64,000 nucleotides of DNA, taken from NCBI RefSeq assembly GCF_008312935.1, contig NZ_VSZO01000006.1, positions 1 to 64,000 of the forward strand, read 5' to 3'. The position numbers and the translations under genes are program-made. Source of the stretch: Roseiconus lacunae. Lineage in GTDB: Bacteria; Planctomycetota; Planctomycetia; Pirellulales; Pirellulaceae. Of this stretch, positions 8,901 to 17,299 are shown in pieces. Position 1 is the first letter of the stretch. The number at the start of each line of letters is the position of its first letter. The notes beneath the pieces are model-generated. The model worked only from the letters and a program-made list of their open reading frames with translations. It ran no database searches and was not told the origin of the DNA.

Positions 8901-9438
8901 GATTTCTCGGTTGGAGCTAGAAGACGCCAAGTTGCTTTACCGTGGGTTTTCGAAACTTGAACCCATGGATCGCCGACGTCCCGATACACCGATTTATCAA
9001 GTCGACCAACGTGAACAACGATGGCTGGATCTTCAAGGGTATCACACGCGGCACGGCGATGTTCGTCCGTTGCTCGACCAAATCGATGATCGCTATGTAA
9101 TCATGAATGCTGGCGATGAGCTGCGTTTCCAATTTGCCGATCCCACTGGGCACGCTTCGCATGACGACGCACAAACGGTGCATGACTTCATCCTGATCGG
9201 GGACGGTTGGGTGAAAGACGGAGATTTCAATACCGCCTTCTCCAAGACCGTTCGTCCTTTGCCCTCGCATCATGCTCCAGGCGACCCGGCTGAGCTATCT
9301 CGGCTTGACCAAGACCCTGTGTTCCAACGTCATGCATCGGACTGGCAGACGTTTCACACACGCTATGTTTCCCCGGCGTCTTTTCACAACAAACTTCGTC
9401 GTCTTGGCGATCTCGACGCGAATATCCCGCAGGAGTGA
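5941..9438 (+). CDS. TPR, FG-GAP/VCBS and ASPIC/UnbV giant protein
   Basis: About 1165 residues from ATG 5941, chosen because it overlaps the preceding stop as ATGA. An N-terminal anchor helix (about 7-30) is followed by TPR-like helices (about 45-200). A long beta-propeller-type region (about 360-620) carries calcium-loop repeats such as DVDADGDLD, DFDQDGDLD, DHNTDGIFE, DLDNNGAVD and DHNCDGLLD. An ASPIC/UnbV domain follows (about 645-705: FGIGG.IEIRAG, HFGLGG, IWPNG). The last 450 residues start with the CPWVFTYDGKDF segment seen in long UnbV proteins and are beta-rich. It is probably a periplasmic or surface protein tethered by the first helix. Function is unknown; partners upstream are redox proteins. 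Confidence 0.85.
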   Translation: MITKTPSRKDAVFIVVVIAAVASILGITVYWFAPRSAENTGGIPADEATVVGFSVALAALDVEENERAVKILSQLVTDQPDEPALWANLAVAQLRLNDTVAAADSLNNALRISPESGELLRLKAEVLEASGDIALAIAALRELHQRWPDNIRVAFHLSTLLGQVNDQDADNERLQLLSEILKTHPNNLRVRCEYARLAATNGDVESLNQAIKTFQQMSDSWPPEMAEQLQQAINAIEEDDLRQTAVRLTFLENLSKPSRDYQRSLNELGILSIAAVGTPLRSFLALQWPDAQSAPSDLSMGFEFSEPLGKAARPDFVLAVEQPGERCSTLLSLTRDTLHIGESAALPFPGIVDESSNNSVCWADLNNDFRHDLILAGSQGCRVFLDTGTGDYESKELAPDSKNYPWKSAWVSDVDADGDLDVLLSDHESQLRCLQNDGNATFSVVKRIIDLSGVVELYEFDFDQDGDLDLVTLDRNGILAIVMNLREGKFEIQKTITDETFAAISIGDHNTDGIFEIIAATRLGSVVAYQFIGSSWKARSLIENMHGEDKLEVDSIFFLANADLDNNGAVDVVCSVSGKTHIWLQSHSDSYQRLDQVLEMQVSSVADHNCDGLLDLIGRNSQSAVVAINQSRAGYGWHTIEPRANMAAGDKRFNTFGIGGNIEIRAGHLVQSRMIRSPRVHFGLGGHSQIDVARLIWPNGTSQAEFNLKQGSITTAEQRLKGSCPWVFTYDGKDFRFIKDFLWRSPLGLKINGQETAGITQTEDRIKIPREYLKSTDGHYDIRITAELWETHFFDHVALLKVEHPQETEIFVDECFAPKRPPHQEIFVGSASQPLVSPINQDGLPMGTVLSKIDGRYASDFDLGPCQGVAQDHWIEFQFPASISSEKQILLVGHGWIYPTDSSLNVAIAQQNSVKPMGLVLERKTEKGQWEMVCDEIGFPAGKNKDVVIEMDGQQLTSSVRYRLRTNMEIYWDSLRWSFRLPDEKITISRLELEDAKLLYRGFSKLEPMDRRRPDTPIYQVDQREQRWLDLQGYHTRHGDVRPLLDQIDDRYVIMNAGDELRFQFADPTGHASHDDAQTVHDFILIGDGWVKDGDFNTAFSKTVRPLPSHHAPGDPAELSRLDQDPVFQRHASDWQTFHTRYVSPASFHNKLRRLGDLDANIPQE

Positions 9439-9443
9439 CTTTC

Positions 9444-11225
9444 ATGATCCGTGCTATCACTGCGTTCGTATTTGCCTCACTTTTGTTTGGCCCGGCCGCC
9501 TACCTGCGTTGGTTCGCTGGCGAAAACAATATCGATCACTCCTCGATAAAGTCAGACCAGCGTCAGTTCGAGCGATACGGTTTTTACCTTCAAGAAACCG
9601 CCGAGCACGCCGGGATTCGCTTCATTCATCAGCCACCAAACATCGACGCAAAACTTGATCACATTGCGCCGCAAATCGCGGCAATGGGGGCAAGTGTTGC
9701 GGTCGTCGATTTTGACCGAGATGGTTGGCAGGATTTCTATTTGACCAACAGTGGTGCCGATTCAAAGAACCATCTTTATCACAACCAGCGTGACGGCACG
9801 TTTATAGAGGTCGCCCAGAAAGTCGGTTTGGCTGATTTGAATCACGCGGTCGATGGAGCTTGCATGGGCTCCGTTTGGGCCGATGTCGACAACGACGGAT
9901 TCGATGATGTTTTGATTTACAAGTGGGGACGACCGGAGTTGCTCCGCAACGTTGCGGGCAAGTCTTTCGAAGTGATCGAGAATCCCGGCGACTTACCTCA
10001 ATGGGCGAATCTCGGAAGTGCGACTTGGTTCGATTACGACCGCGATGGCTTGGTTGATTTGTTCCTTGCGGGATATTGGCCGGATGACGTTCGCTTGGGC
10101 GATCTCGATCATACGAAAATCATGCCCGAGAGTTTTGAGTACGCCGATAACGGTGGCCGAAAATGGATGCTGCGTAACACCGGCAACTTTCAGTTCGAGG
10201 ATGTCACCGAATCGCTCGGAATCACTTCAACGAGATGGACCCTTGCGGTTGCGGCAGCGGATTTTGATCAAGACGGATACGCCGACTTGTTTCTTGCCAA
10301 CGACTATGGTGTCTCCGAACTCTACATGAATGATCGAGGAAAACGTTTCCGAGAGGTTGGGAAAGAATCCGGAGTAGGATACTCACCCAAAAGCGGAATG
10401 AATGCGGCCGTCGGCGACGTGCTTAACCAAGGTCGGCTCTCAATCTATGAATCGAATATCTCAGAAGAAGGCGTGCTACTGCAAGGAAATAACCTCTGGT
10501 ACCCCAGTGACGATGGAAGCCTGCGTTTCGAAAACCTTGCCTCGGTGATGGGTATTGAACAAGGTGGCTGGAGTTTTGGCGCGCAGTTCGGTGACCTTAA
10601 TAACGACGGCTTCACCGATCTTTACGTCACCAACGGTTATGTTTCCGGTGAGAAGGGAACGAGCTATTGGTATGACTTTTCTCAGATCACCGGGGGACAC
10701 GAGCAGATTATTTCGGACGCATCTAATTGGCCAGCGATGCAGCAACGAAGCCTTGCCGGATACCAAGCTAAACGTGTTTGGATCAACGACGGTGCCGGCC
10801 GGTTTCGGGATGTCGCACAGTGGGTCGGTGCGAACGATCGGTACGACGGACGTGCTGTCGCGATTGCAGATTTTCAAAACCGCGGCATGCTAGATTTGAT
10901 CGTCGCAAACCAACGCGGGCCTGCGTTACTCTACCGGAATCACGTCAATCCTTCTCAGCATTGGATCGCCTTCGAACTGGAAGGCCAGGGGAGTAATCGC
11001 AGCGCCATTGGGGCGCAAATTCACGTGTTTTGGAATGGTCAACAACAGCTGCAAGAACGTTTGTCGGCTAGTGGATACTCGGCGCAAAACCAATCCCGAT
11101 TGCATTTTGGTCTGGGAGAATCTTCATCGGTCGATCGAGTCGAGATTCGTTGGCCGAACGGTAAAACCCAACAAATCGTCAATCCAGCGATTGATCAGAC
11201 CCATTCGATAAGAGAACCTCAATGA
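9444..11225 (+). CDS. CRTAC1-like FG-GAP and ASPIC/UnbV protein
   Basis: About 593 residues from ATG 9444, preceded by AGGAG at 9431; a GTG at 9435 overlapping the upstream stop is the alternative. A signal or anchor segment (about 1-22) precedes FG-GAP/VCBS repeats with Asp-rich calcium loops: DFDRDGWQD, DVDNDGFDD, DYDRDGLVD, DFDQDGYAD and DLNNDGFTD (about 85-405). The C-terminal ASPIC/UnbV domain (about 515-582) has the usual IGAQI, GYSAQN, HFGLG and RWPNGK elements. It is a compact paralogue of the preceding protein without TPR and without the long C-terminal region. Its stop overlaps the start of the RnfD-like gene. Confidence 0.88.
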   Translation: MIRAITAFVFASLLFGPAAYLRWFAGENNIDHSSIKSDQRQFERYGFYLQETAEHAGIRFIHQPPNIDAKLDHIAPQIAAMGASVAVVDFDRDGWQDFYLTNSGADSKNHLYHNQRDGTFIEVAQKVGLADLNHAVDGACMGSVWADVDNDGFDDVLIYKWGRPELLRNVAGKSFEVIENPGDLPQWANLGSATWFDYDRDGLVDLFLAGYWPDDVRLGDLDHTKIMPESFEYADNGGRKWMLRNTGNFQFEDVTESLGITSTRWTLAVAAADFDQDGYADLFLANDYGVSELYMNDRGKRFREVGKESGVGYSPKSGMNAAVGDVLNQGRLSIYESNISEEGVLLQGNNLWYPSDDGSLRFENLASVMGIEQGGWSFGAQFGDLNNDGFTDLYVTNGYVSGEKGTSYWYDFSQITGGHEQIISDASNWPAMQQRSLAGYQAKRVWINDGAGRFRDVAQWVGANDRYDGRAVAIADFQNRGMLDLIVANQRGPALLYRNHVNPSQHWIAFELEGQGSNRSAIGAQIHVFWNGQQQLQERLSASGYSAQNQSRLHFGLGESSSVDRVEIRWPNGKTQQIVNPAIDQTHSIREPQ

Positions 11226-12223
11226 GTGGATTTCAAACCTCAACCACCAGTCGACCTGGCGATGAAGACGCATCCACTCCCAATGTTGCTTCCACTGCCG
11301 AGTTGCCAAGAATTGACGGGAATTCCGCCCCCCGCAAAGAAGCGGTAGAGGTGGCTTCGCCAAAAGAGTTTCGCTGGCGTGACTGGCTGACATTGGAAAA
11401 TCGTTTTCTGGCGCCCGCTTTAATCACCAGCATTCTGCTTGCGGGTCAACTGAGCTTTGGTTTCCTGGAAAGTTGGTCAAGGACATTCACCGCGATCGGG
11501 GTTTGTATCGCCACCGAGTTGATCCTTGGAAGATTGATCGTAGGGCGATACCCTCATTTGGCGAGTGCTTACATTTCTGGAATCAGTGTGGGAATTCTGA
11601 TCCGATCTCCTTTCGTCTGGCCGTATGCGATGTGCGCCGGACTTTCCATCATGTCGAAGTACGTGTTGCGAATGCACAACCGGCATTTGTGGAATCCATC
11701 CAATTTCGGCGTTAGCGCGATGCTATTTCTCTATCCCGCTGCCGTAGCGAGCTTGAGTATTCAGTGGGGAAACAGCCTGCTGCCGATGGCCGTCGTTTGG
11801 TGTCTCGGTTCACTAATCATCAGCCGTTTGAAACGATTTCATATCTGTGCGACTTATGTGTTGTCCTTCGTCGCCCTTGCCGCGGTACGAAGTTGGTTGA
11901 CAGAAAGTCCATTCTTGGCCAATGTTGCCCCATTGACAGGGCCGATGTACCAACTGTTTGTTTTCTTCATGATTACAGATCCCAAAACAACCGTTCGTTC
12001 GAAACGCGGGCAGTGCTTGGTTGCTTTCTTGGTTGCACTTGTCGAAATGGGTTTGCGATTGGGGGAAGTGATTCACGCCCCGTACTATGCATTGTTCTTG
12101 GTTGGACCAATCGCGCTCGCTATTGACATGCATTTCACCGATCGTACCGAATCAGCACCGCCGACAAACATGCCGTCGAAAGACTTTGACGGTCATGCGG
12201 AGCCTGCGCCCAGTGTGAGCTAA
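11222..12223 (+). CDS. RnfD/NqrB-like (UnbU-like) membrane protein
   Basis: A 333-residue polytopic protein whose ATG 11222 overlaps the preceding stop (ATGA). About 60 polar residues precede eight or so transmembrane helices. The pattern resembles the RnfD/NqrB family, including an FMITDPKTT segment near residue 252 that matches the FFMATDP-type motif of RnfD. The SGAT-type motif that carries covalent FMN in RnfD and NqrB is not present; NPSNFGVSAM stands in the comparable region. UnbU proteins of enediyne clusters are of this RnfD-like type and lie beside UnbV, which is exactly the arrangement here. A membrane electron-transfer or transport role is inferred, not shown. Confidence 0.75.
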   Translation: MSGFQTSTTSRPGDEDASTPNVASTAELPRIDGNSAPRKEAVEVASPKEFRWRDWLTLENRFLAPALITSILLAGQLSFGFLESWSRTFTAIGVCIATELILGRLIVGRYPHLASAYISGISVGILIRSPFVWPYAMCAGLSIMSKYVLRMHNRHLWNPSNFGVSAMLFLYPAAVASLSIQWGNSLLPMAVVWCLGSLIISRLKRFHICATYVLSFVALAAVRSWLTESPFLANVAPLTGPMYQLFVFFMITDPKTTVRSKRGQCLVAFLVALVEMGLRLGEVIHAPYYALFLVGPIALAIDMHFTDRTESAPPTNMPSKDFDGHAEPAPSVS

Positions 12224-12339
12224 ACAACGGTGCTATTTCGAAAGAATTCCCTGTTCCCCGGGCCCAGCATTGACGACCAAGAACCGCAAGGGTTGAGCAA
12301 AACGTTGTCCCATCACTGTTTTGCTTTGAAGGTCTATCA

Positions 12340-14055
12340 ATGCACATTCAACGTGCCGGAAGACAGACGCTGGTCTTCCTGGCGGCGCTGGCCGCCGATC
12401 ACTCCGCTCTTTGTGTCGCGAGTGAGCCCCCGCCTAAAATTGTTGACGCTGCGTCGGTCCACAACCATGCGACGTCAACCTTTTTAGACACGCCGATCGT
12501 CTGTTCGCACGACGTTGGTTGCGACGGAGGTCCCCGTGAACTACTTGGGGAGTGCTCGCAACCCGGGTGCTCCTACCGGTGTTGTCTGGACTGGGAGAAC
12601 CATCCGGAAACAATTCATAAGATGCCACGCCCTGGGATCTTTCCGATTCCGGCGAACGGTCCAGGATACTACTCAGCCATTGATTGTCTGATCGGTGACT
12701 GTCGTCAAACAGCGCCAAAGTCTGGGTACGCCCCGTTCGCGATCAACGCATGGCCATTTTTTGACGCCGATTGGAGATACGTCGAATCTGTCCCTGCACA
12801 AGAACGCACAGTCGTTGAACGCTTGAAGCGGTTGCGATTTCCTGACTGCTTCTTATTAAGTACCGGCGGTGAATTTTGGACTCGCTATGCACATGAGCAT
12901 AACAGTCGCTTGACGGATACGACGAACGAATTCACGATCGGACATATCCGGCAATACTTAGACTTTGCGTACGGAGACTCGCTCCGCGTTTACGGAGAGT
13001 ATGTGTGGGCAGACAGTTGGGGCGAAGACTTACCATCGGTACCACCGGATGTTGATCGTGGCGACATTCTCGATCTCTTTGTTGACGTCAACCTTGGTGA
13101 ATTGGCGGGAAAACCCGTCTACGTTCGAGGAGGTCGACAGGAGTTGCTTTTCGGATCGCAACGACTGGTGACGCCGCTCCCCTGGGCAAATAAGCGACAT
13201 TCCTTTGATGGATTTCGTGTTTTTCGACAAGGTACCAAAGTTGATTTTGATGCCTTCTGGACGAAATATGTCCCTCCCCGAGCAACTGAATTTGATAGTG
13301 CCGATGACAACCAAACGTTCGCGGGGCTATGGGGCACACATCGACCGAAGAAGGGTGAATTCCGCGACCTGTATTATCTATTCTTTGATAACAAAAATGA
13401 GAGCACAAGTTTAGGAATCAATCGGTCTCCCTTCCAAACTCATACCGTTGGATCCCGTTGGGCTGGGAGCAACGAAGGTCTGCTCTGGGACTTCGAAGGC
13501 GCATTCCAGTTCGGGCAGCAGAATCAAGGTGATTTGACTGCCGCGATGGCAACTTTGGGACTTGGCAAAAACTTTGGAAACTGCGTCGCCTCACCGACAT
13601 TCTGGATCTACTACGACTACGCGAGTGGAGATGATGATCCCACTTCGTCCACTTCACATACATTTCAGCAGCAGTTTCCGTTCGGACACTACTACTTAGG
13701 ATGGATGGATTTGGTCGGGCGTCAGAATATCCACGATCTCAATGCCCATCTCTATCTGTATCCTTCCAATTGGATCACCACTTGGGTGCAATACCATCGA
13801 TTCTATCTCGCCGAGGAACGCGATGCATTGTACAACGCCGGTGGAGTCCCCTATCGACGTGATGTAACGGGATCATCAGGAAACGATGTTGGAGACGAAA
13901 TTGATCTGGTGATCAACTTTCACCTGACGAAGTATTCAGATCTACTCGTCAGCTACAACAAACTCTTTGGCGGACGGTTTCTAGAGTCGACAGCCGGCGC
14001 CAACCAATCTGCCGACGCAGAGTCACTGTATTTGATCTTCCAACAGCGATGGTAA
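12340..14055 (+). CDS. Alginate-export-type outer-membrane porin
   Basis: A 571-residue outer-membrane beta-barrel protein. It has a signal peptide (about 1-28), a Cys-rich segment (about 50-125, roughly ten Cys including GCSYRCC), then a long barrel region with alternating aromatic and polar residues typical of the alginate_exp/AlgE fold: YVRGGRQELLFGSQRLV near 262, NKRHSFDGFRV near 287, and a terminal strand ending LIFQQRW. It starts about 115 bases after the RnfD-like gene and may belong to the same transcript, giving the periplasmic UnbV proteins an outer-membrane partner. The substrate is unknown; many planctomycete relatives carry this fold without any alginate genes. Confidence 0.8.
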   Translation: MHIQRAGRQTLVFLAALAADHSALCVASEPPPKIVDAASVHNHATSTFLDTPIVCSHDVGCDGGPRELLGECSQPGCSYRCCLDWENHPETIHKMPRPGIFPIPANGPGYYSAIDCLIGDCRQTAPKSGYAPFAINAWPFFDADWRYVESVPAQERTVVERLKRLRFPDCFLLSTGGEFWTRYAHEHNSRLTDTTNEFTIGHIRQYLDFAYGDSLRVYGEYVWADSWGEDLPSVPPDVDRGDILDLFVDVNLGELAGKPVYVRGGRQELLFGSQRLVTPLPWANKRHSFDGFRVFRQGTKVDFDAFWTKYVPPRATEFDSADDNQTFAGLWGTHRPKKGEFRDLYYLFFDNKNESTSLGINRSPFQTHTVGSRWAGSNEGLLWDFEGAFQFGQQNQGDLTAAMATLGLGKNFGNCVASPTFWIYYDYASGDDDPTSSTSHTFQQQFPFGHYYLGWMDLVGRQNIHDLNAHLYLYPSNWITTWVQYHRFYLAEERDALYNAGGVPYRRDVTGSSGNDVGDEIDLVINFHLTKYSDLLVSYNKLFGGRFLESTAGANQSADAESLYLIFQQRW

Positions 14056-14230
14056 CCCAGTGTGTTCCTGCCGCGTCTGCGGTCCGCAGAGACTGATCAA
14101 AAGCTGTCTGTGTGGGAGAGACGCAAAGGCCAACCGAACCGAGATCGCTTGCAGGCAGTGTGCGCGACTTACCACGGCATCGCTTCACTTGGCTGCCTCA
14201 CTGCCGTTTTCCAACGGAAGAATGTCACGC

Positions 14231-14252
14231 GCCACGGGGGAACCCCCGTGGC
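14231..14252. terminator. GC-rich hairpin between convergent genes
   Basis: GCCACGGGGG is followed after two bases by its exact reverse complement CCCCCGTGGC. It lies between the porin gene on the plus strand and the 3' end of the sensor kinase gene on the minus strand, six bases from the kinase stop. There is no clear T-run, so it may be a bidirectional terminator or an mRNA-stabilising hairpin. Confidence 0.5.
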
Positions 14253-14257
14253 CAGGT

Positions 14258-17200
14258 TCACAATTCAGGAGACACAACGCAGCGGCGCTGTAGTTCACGA
14301 ATCTTCCCCATGGTCGCCTTAGCATTGGTCCGACAGTTGCTATTTGCGTCACCCTCTAGGTCTGACGCAGGCTGGGTGAAACAATCAAACCCCACCGTAC
14401 CTCCGGCACCTTTTAGCCAATGCGCAAGTTCAGACAGTGCCCCCATGTCACCTTCATCCCAAGCGCGATCCATCTCGGCCAATTTTGATTCTAACCGCGA
14501 CAAGAATGTGTCGACGAGATCCCAAACTTCGGGGTCTTCCGTTGGAAGATGCGACCTGATCGGAGCGAACGACGGACACTCATTATCGCTAAGTTCGTTG
14601 ATGAGCTGATCGACCACCGAATCAAATCCGATGCTCGCCCTTTGGCAAAGCTGTGTCATCAACGCATACAACTCATCCGCGTTGATCGGTTTCGCGAGAT
14701 ATCCGCTACACCCAGCTCGTTCACACTTCTCACGGTCACCTTTCATCGCATGTGCGGTCAAAGCGATAATCGGCCGATCGTAACCGCGTTCACGAAGTCG
14801 CGTCGATGCAGAGTAGCCGTCGAGAACTGGCATTTGCATGTCCATCAAAACAACGTCGAACGAGTTTCTTGCAACCATATCTAGTGCAACCTGACCGTTT
14901 TCGGCAAGTCGGACTTTAGCCCCGTGGCGTTCAAGCAATAGACGGATCAGTTTTCGGTTGGTGTCCCCGTCGTCCACGACGAGGACGGAGATTCCATCGA
15001 AATCACAGCCACTTAGCTGTCCCGACTTAATGTCAGCTCCCGGTGGCTCATCCGATAAATCATAACGATCAGCCTGGGACAAATCGCCAGTCGCGATTCG
15101 TGCGACGAAGGTACTTCCTCGACCGACTTCACTGCGCACACTCAGGTTCCCACCGAGCGATTCGGCGATCTTTTGACTGATCGAGAGCCCAAGCCCCGTC
15201 CCACCATACTTCCTGGTCACGGTATCATCGGCTTGCGTGAACGGTTGGAAAACCGCATCGAGCTTCTCCTGGGGAATACCGATTCCCGTGTCTCGAATTT
15301 CGAAGATCAACTCCGGTTGTGACGCCGCCTTGTCAAGACTCGCGACAATCAAGACCGAACCTTGGTCAGTGAATTTGATCGCATTGCCCACGAGATTGAG
15401 GAGCAACTGCTTTAGTCGGTAGGGATCTGAAACGATAAATTCAGGAACAGCCGATTCCCATCGATAGTCGAGGCTGATTCCCTTCTCCATCGCGCCGACT
15501 CGAAGCACCGAAACTGTGTCCGATAAAACCTGATGTGGAGAACACGAAATCGATTCAACAGAAAGACACTCGGCTTCGATTTTGGAAAGGTCGAGCACAT
15601 CGTTGATCAACGTCAAGAGGTGCTCGCCACTGCGACGAATAATTTGCAGGTGCTCATCCATCTCATTCGCCGAGATCTTTCCGCGGTCTCGGATCAGAAC
15701 TTCGGTAAAGCCAAGTATACCGTTTAATGGCGTTCGTATTTCATGGCTGATATTTGCCAAGAATTGGCTCTTCGCTCGATTAGCCGCCTGTGCTGCCTCG
15801 GTCGCCTCTTCCAATTCTTTCTCGCGGCGGATACGTTCAGAAATATCTGATTGTGTCGCAATGAAATGAATCAGGTGTCCCTGATTGTCAAAAACAGGAT
15901 CGATCTCAAGATTGATCCAGTAGGGGTGGCCGTCTTTGTGATAGTTCTGGATTTCGACACTCACGGCCTGTTCGTCTTGAAGCCGTTGAGAAATAAGTGT
16001 CTTCGTCGCTTGATCAGTATCGGCCCCGTGCAGAAAATTGCTTGGTCTATATCCGATCGCTTCTTCTGCGGTGTACCCAGTCAAATTGGTGAATCCGTCG
16101 TTGACCCATTGGATCCTTCGATCGGGTCCGGCGATGATAACCGAGTGACGAGTCTTGCTGGCGACCAACGACAACTTCGCGATCTGATCTTGGGCAAAAC
16201 GCTCTTGAGTGATGTCTTGAGCCGCCGCGATTAGATAGTCCGGAGCTCCCTCTTCATCACGTACGAGCGAGAGCGTCAGCCGCACCCAGACCTCGTGCCC
16301 CTGTCGATGCAAATACCGCTTGTCAATCTCAAGATTAGAGATCTCACCCGAGGATAGCTTGGTAATCGCGGCCGAATGCAGTGGCACATCGTCCGGATGC
16401 GTGATGTCTTGAAATCGTTTCTTGAAGAGCTCTTCGCGACCATATCCGGTGATCTCACAGTACCGATCGTTGATACGAATGTAGGCCCCATCGAGGCGTT
16501 TTACAGCCATCCCCATTGCCGCTTGATTGAAACCCTCGCGGAATAGTCTGTCACTGGCTTCGGCCGAACGAAGTGCATTGTTTAGCAGAACCGATTGACG
16601 TGCCAGCGAGCGCATTTCTCTGATACTTTGTTGGATGATCACCAACAAAAAGACAACTTCAAAGACAACCCATGCGGCATGTTCGAGCCAACGCCATTGT
16701 GAAGCCGTCGCGACGCCGAACACTGATTCGGGCCACCAAACGCCACGGACAAAATGATCAATCGCGACGATCAACGTTGAAGGAAACATGACCCAGGGAT
16801 CGCGGTACGCCGCCAAAAATGCCAGCGATCCAAAGACATGGAAATGAGTCTCGATGCGGCCGCCGGTGAGATGGATTAGCAAAGAGGAATACAGCGTTTG
16901 ACTACATGCAATCACGATCCGAGTTGCGCGGCGACCGGGGTAGAGCACGGTCATCGCAACAGGAAATAAAGTCAAGATTCCTCCACCAATCAACGCCATC
17001 ATGACGTGAGGGTGAATTTCACTCTGAGCTCCGACCCAGGTTCTCGGAGAAACGATCAATGCGACCGCGATTCCGAAGAACCATTGCAACACCATCAGGA
17101 TGGCAAACATGCGATCGGTGCGCTGGTGGATCACGCGAAATTGTGCGCGCAGTTTCTCCTGGACTGCCGCTTTGATCCCCAAGTCTCGGTGATTCGAAAT

Positions 17201-17299
17201 ATCGGTGTTGTGGTTTAGCATGGTAAACAGACTGGACTTGCCCAAAACGGTTTGATCCTGGTCGACGCTCAGGAAGATGAATCCAAACAAAGACGACAT
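14258..17299 (-). CDS. Hybrid sensor histidine kinase with PAS, receiver and Hpt domains
   Basis: A 1013-residue membrane sensor kinase. About six transmembrane helices (residues 62-245) contain His-rich loops (IHPHV, GGRIETHFHVFGSLAF). Two PAS domains follow (about 255-375 and 380-495), with PAC-type ends. The HisKA site is SHEIRTPLNG near 518, then an HATPase domain with the DTGIGI and GGTGLGLS boxes. A receiver domain begins VLVVDDGDTN near 773, with the acceptor Asp in LMDMQMPV near 821. A C-terminal Hpt domain has its His in LAHWLKGAG near 963. The start overlaps the RedB-like gene by 31 bases; ATG 17221 would avoid this. No cognate output regulator is adjacent. Confidence 0.88.
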   Translation of the reverse strand: MSSLFGFIFLSVDQDQTVLGKSSLFTMLNHNTDISNHRDLGIKAAVQEKLRAQFRVIHQRTDRMFAILMVLQWFFGIAVALIVSPRTWVGAQSEIHPHVMMALIGGGILTLFPVAMTVLYPGRRATRIVIACSQTLYSSLLIHLTGGRIETHFHVFGSLAFLAAYRDPWVMFPSTLIVAIDHFVRGVWWPESVFGVATASQWRWLEHAAWVVFEVVFLLVIIQQSIREMRSLARQSVLLNNALRSAEASDRLFREGFNQAAMGMAVKRLDGAYIRINDRYCEITGYGREELFKKRFQDITHPDDVPLHSAAITKLSSGEISNLEIDKRYLHRQGHEVWVRLTLSLVRDEEGAPDYLIAAAQDITQERFAQDQIAKLSLVASKTRHSVIIAGPDRRIQWVNDGFTNLTGYTAEEAIGYRPSNFLHGADTDQATKTLISQRLQDEQAVSVEIQNYHKDGHPYWINLEIDPVFDNQGHLIHFIATQSDISERIRREKELEEATEAAQAANRAKSQFLANISHEIRTPLNGILGFTEVLIRDRGKISANEMDEHLQIIRRSGEHLLTLINDVLDLSKIEAECLSVESISCSPHQVLSDTVSVLRVGAMEKGISLDYRWESAVPEFIVSDPYRLKQLLLNLVGNAIKFTDQGSVLIVASLDKAASQPELIFEIRDTGIGIPQEKLDAVFQPFTQADDTVTRKYGGTGLGLSISQKIAESLGGNLSVRSEVGRGSTFVARIATGDLSQADRYDLSDEPPGADIKSGQLSGCDFDGISVLVVDDGDTNRKLIRLLLERHGAKVRLAENGQVALDMVARNSFDVVLMDMQMPVLDGYSASTRLRERGYDRPIIALTAHAMKGDREKCERAGCSGYLAKPINADELYALMTQLCQRASIGFDSVVDQLINELSDNECPSFAPIRSHLPTEDPEVWDLVDTFLSRLESKLAEMDRAWDEGDMGALSELAHWLKGAGGTVGFDCFTQPASDLEGDANSNCRTNAKATMGKIRELQRRCVVSPEL

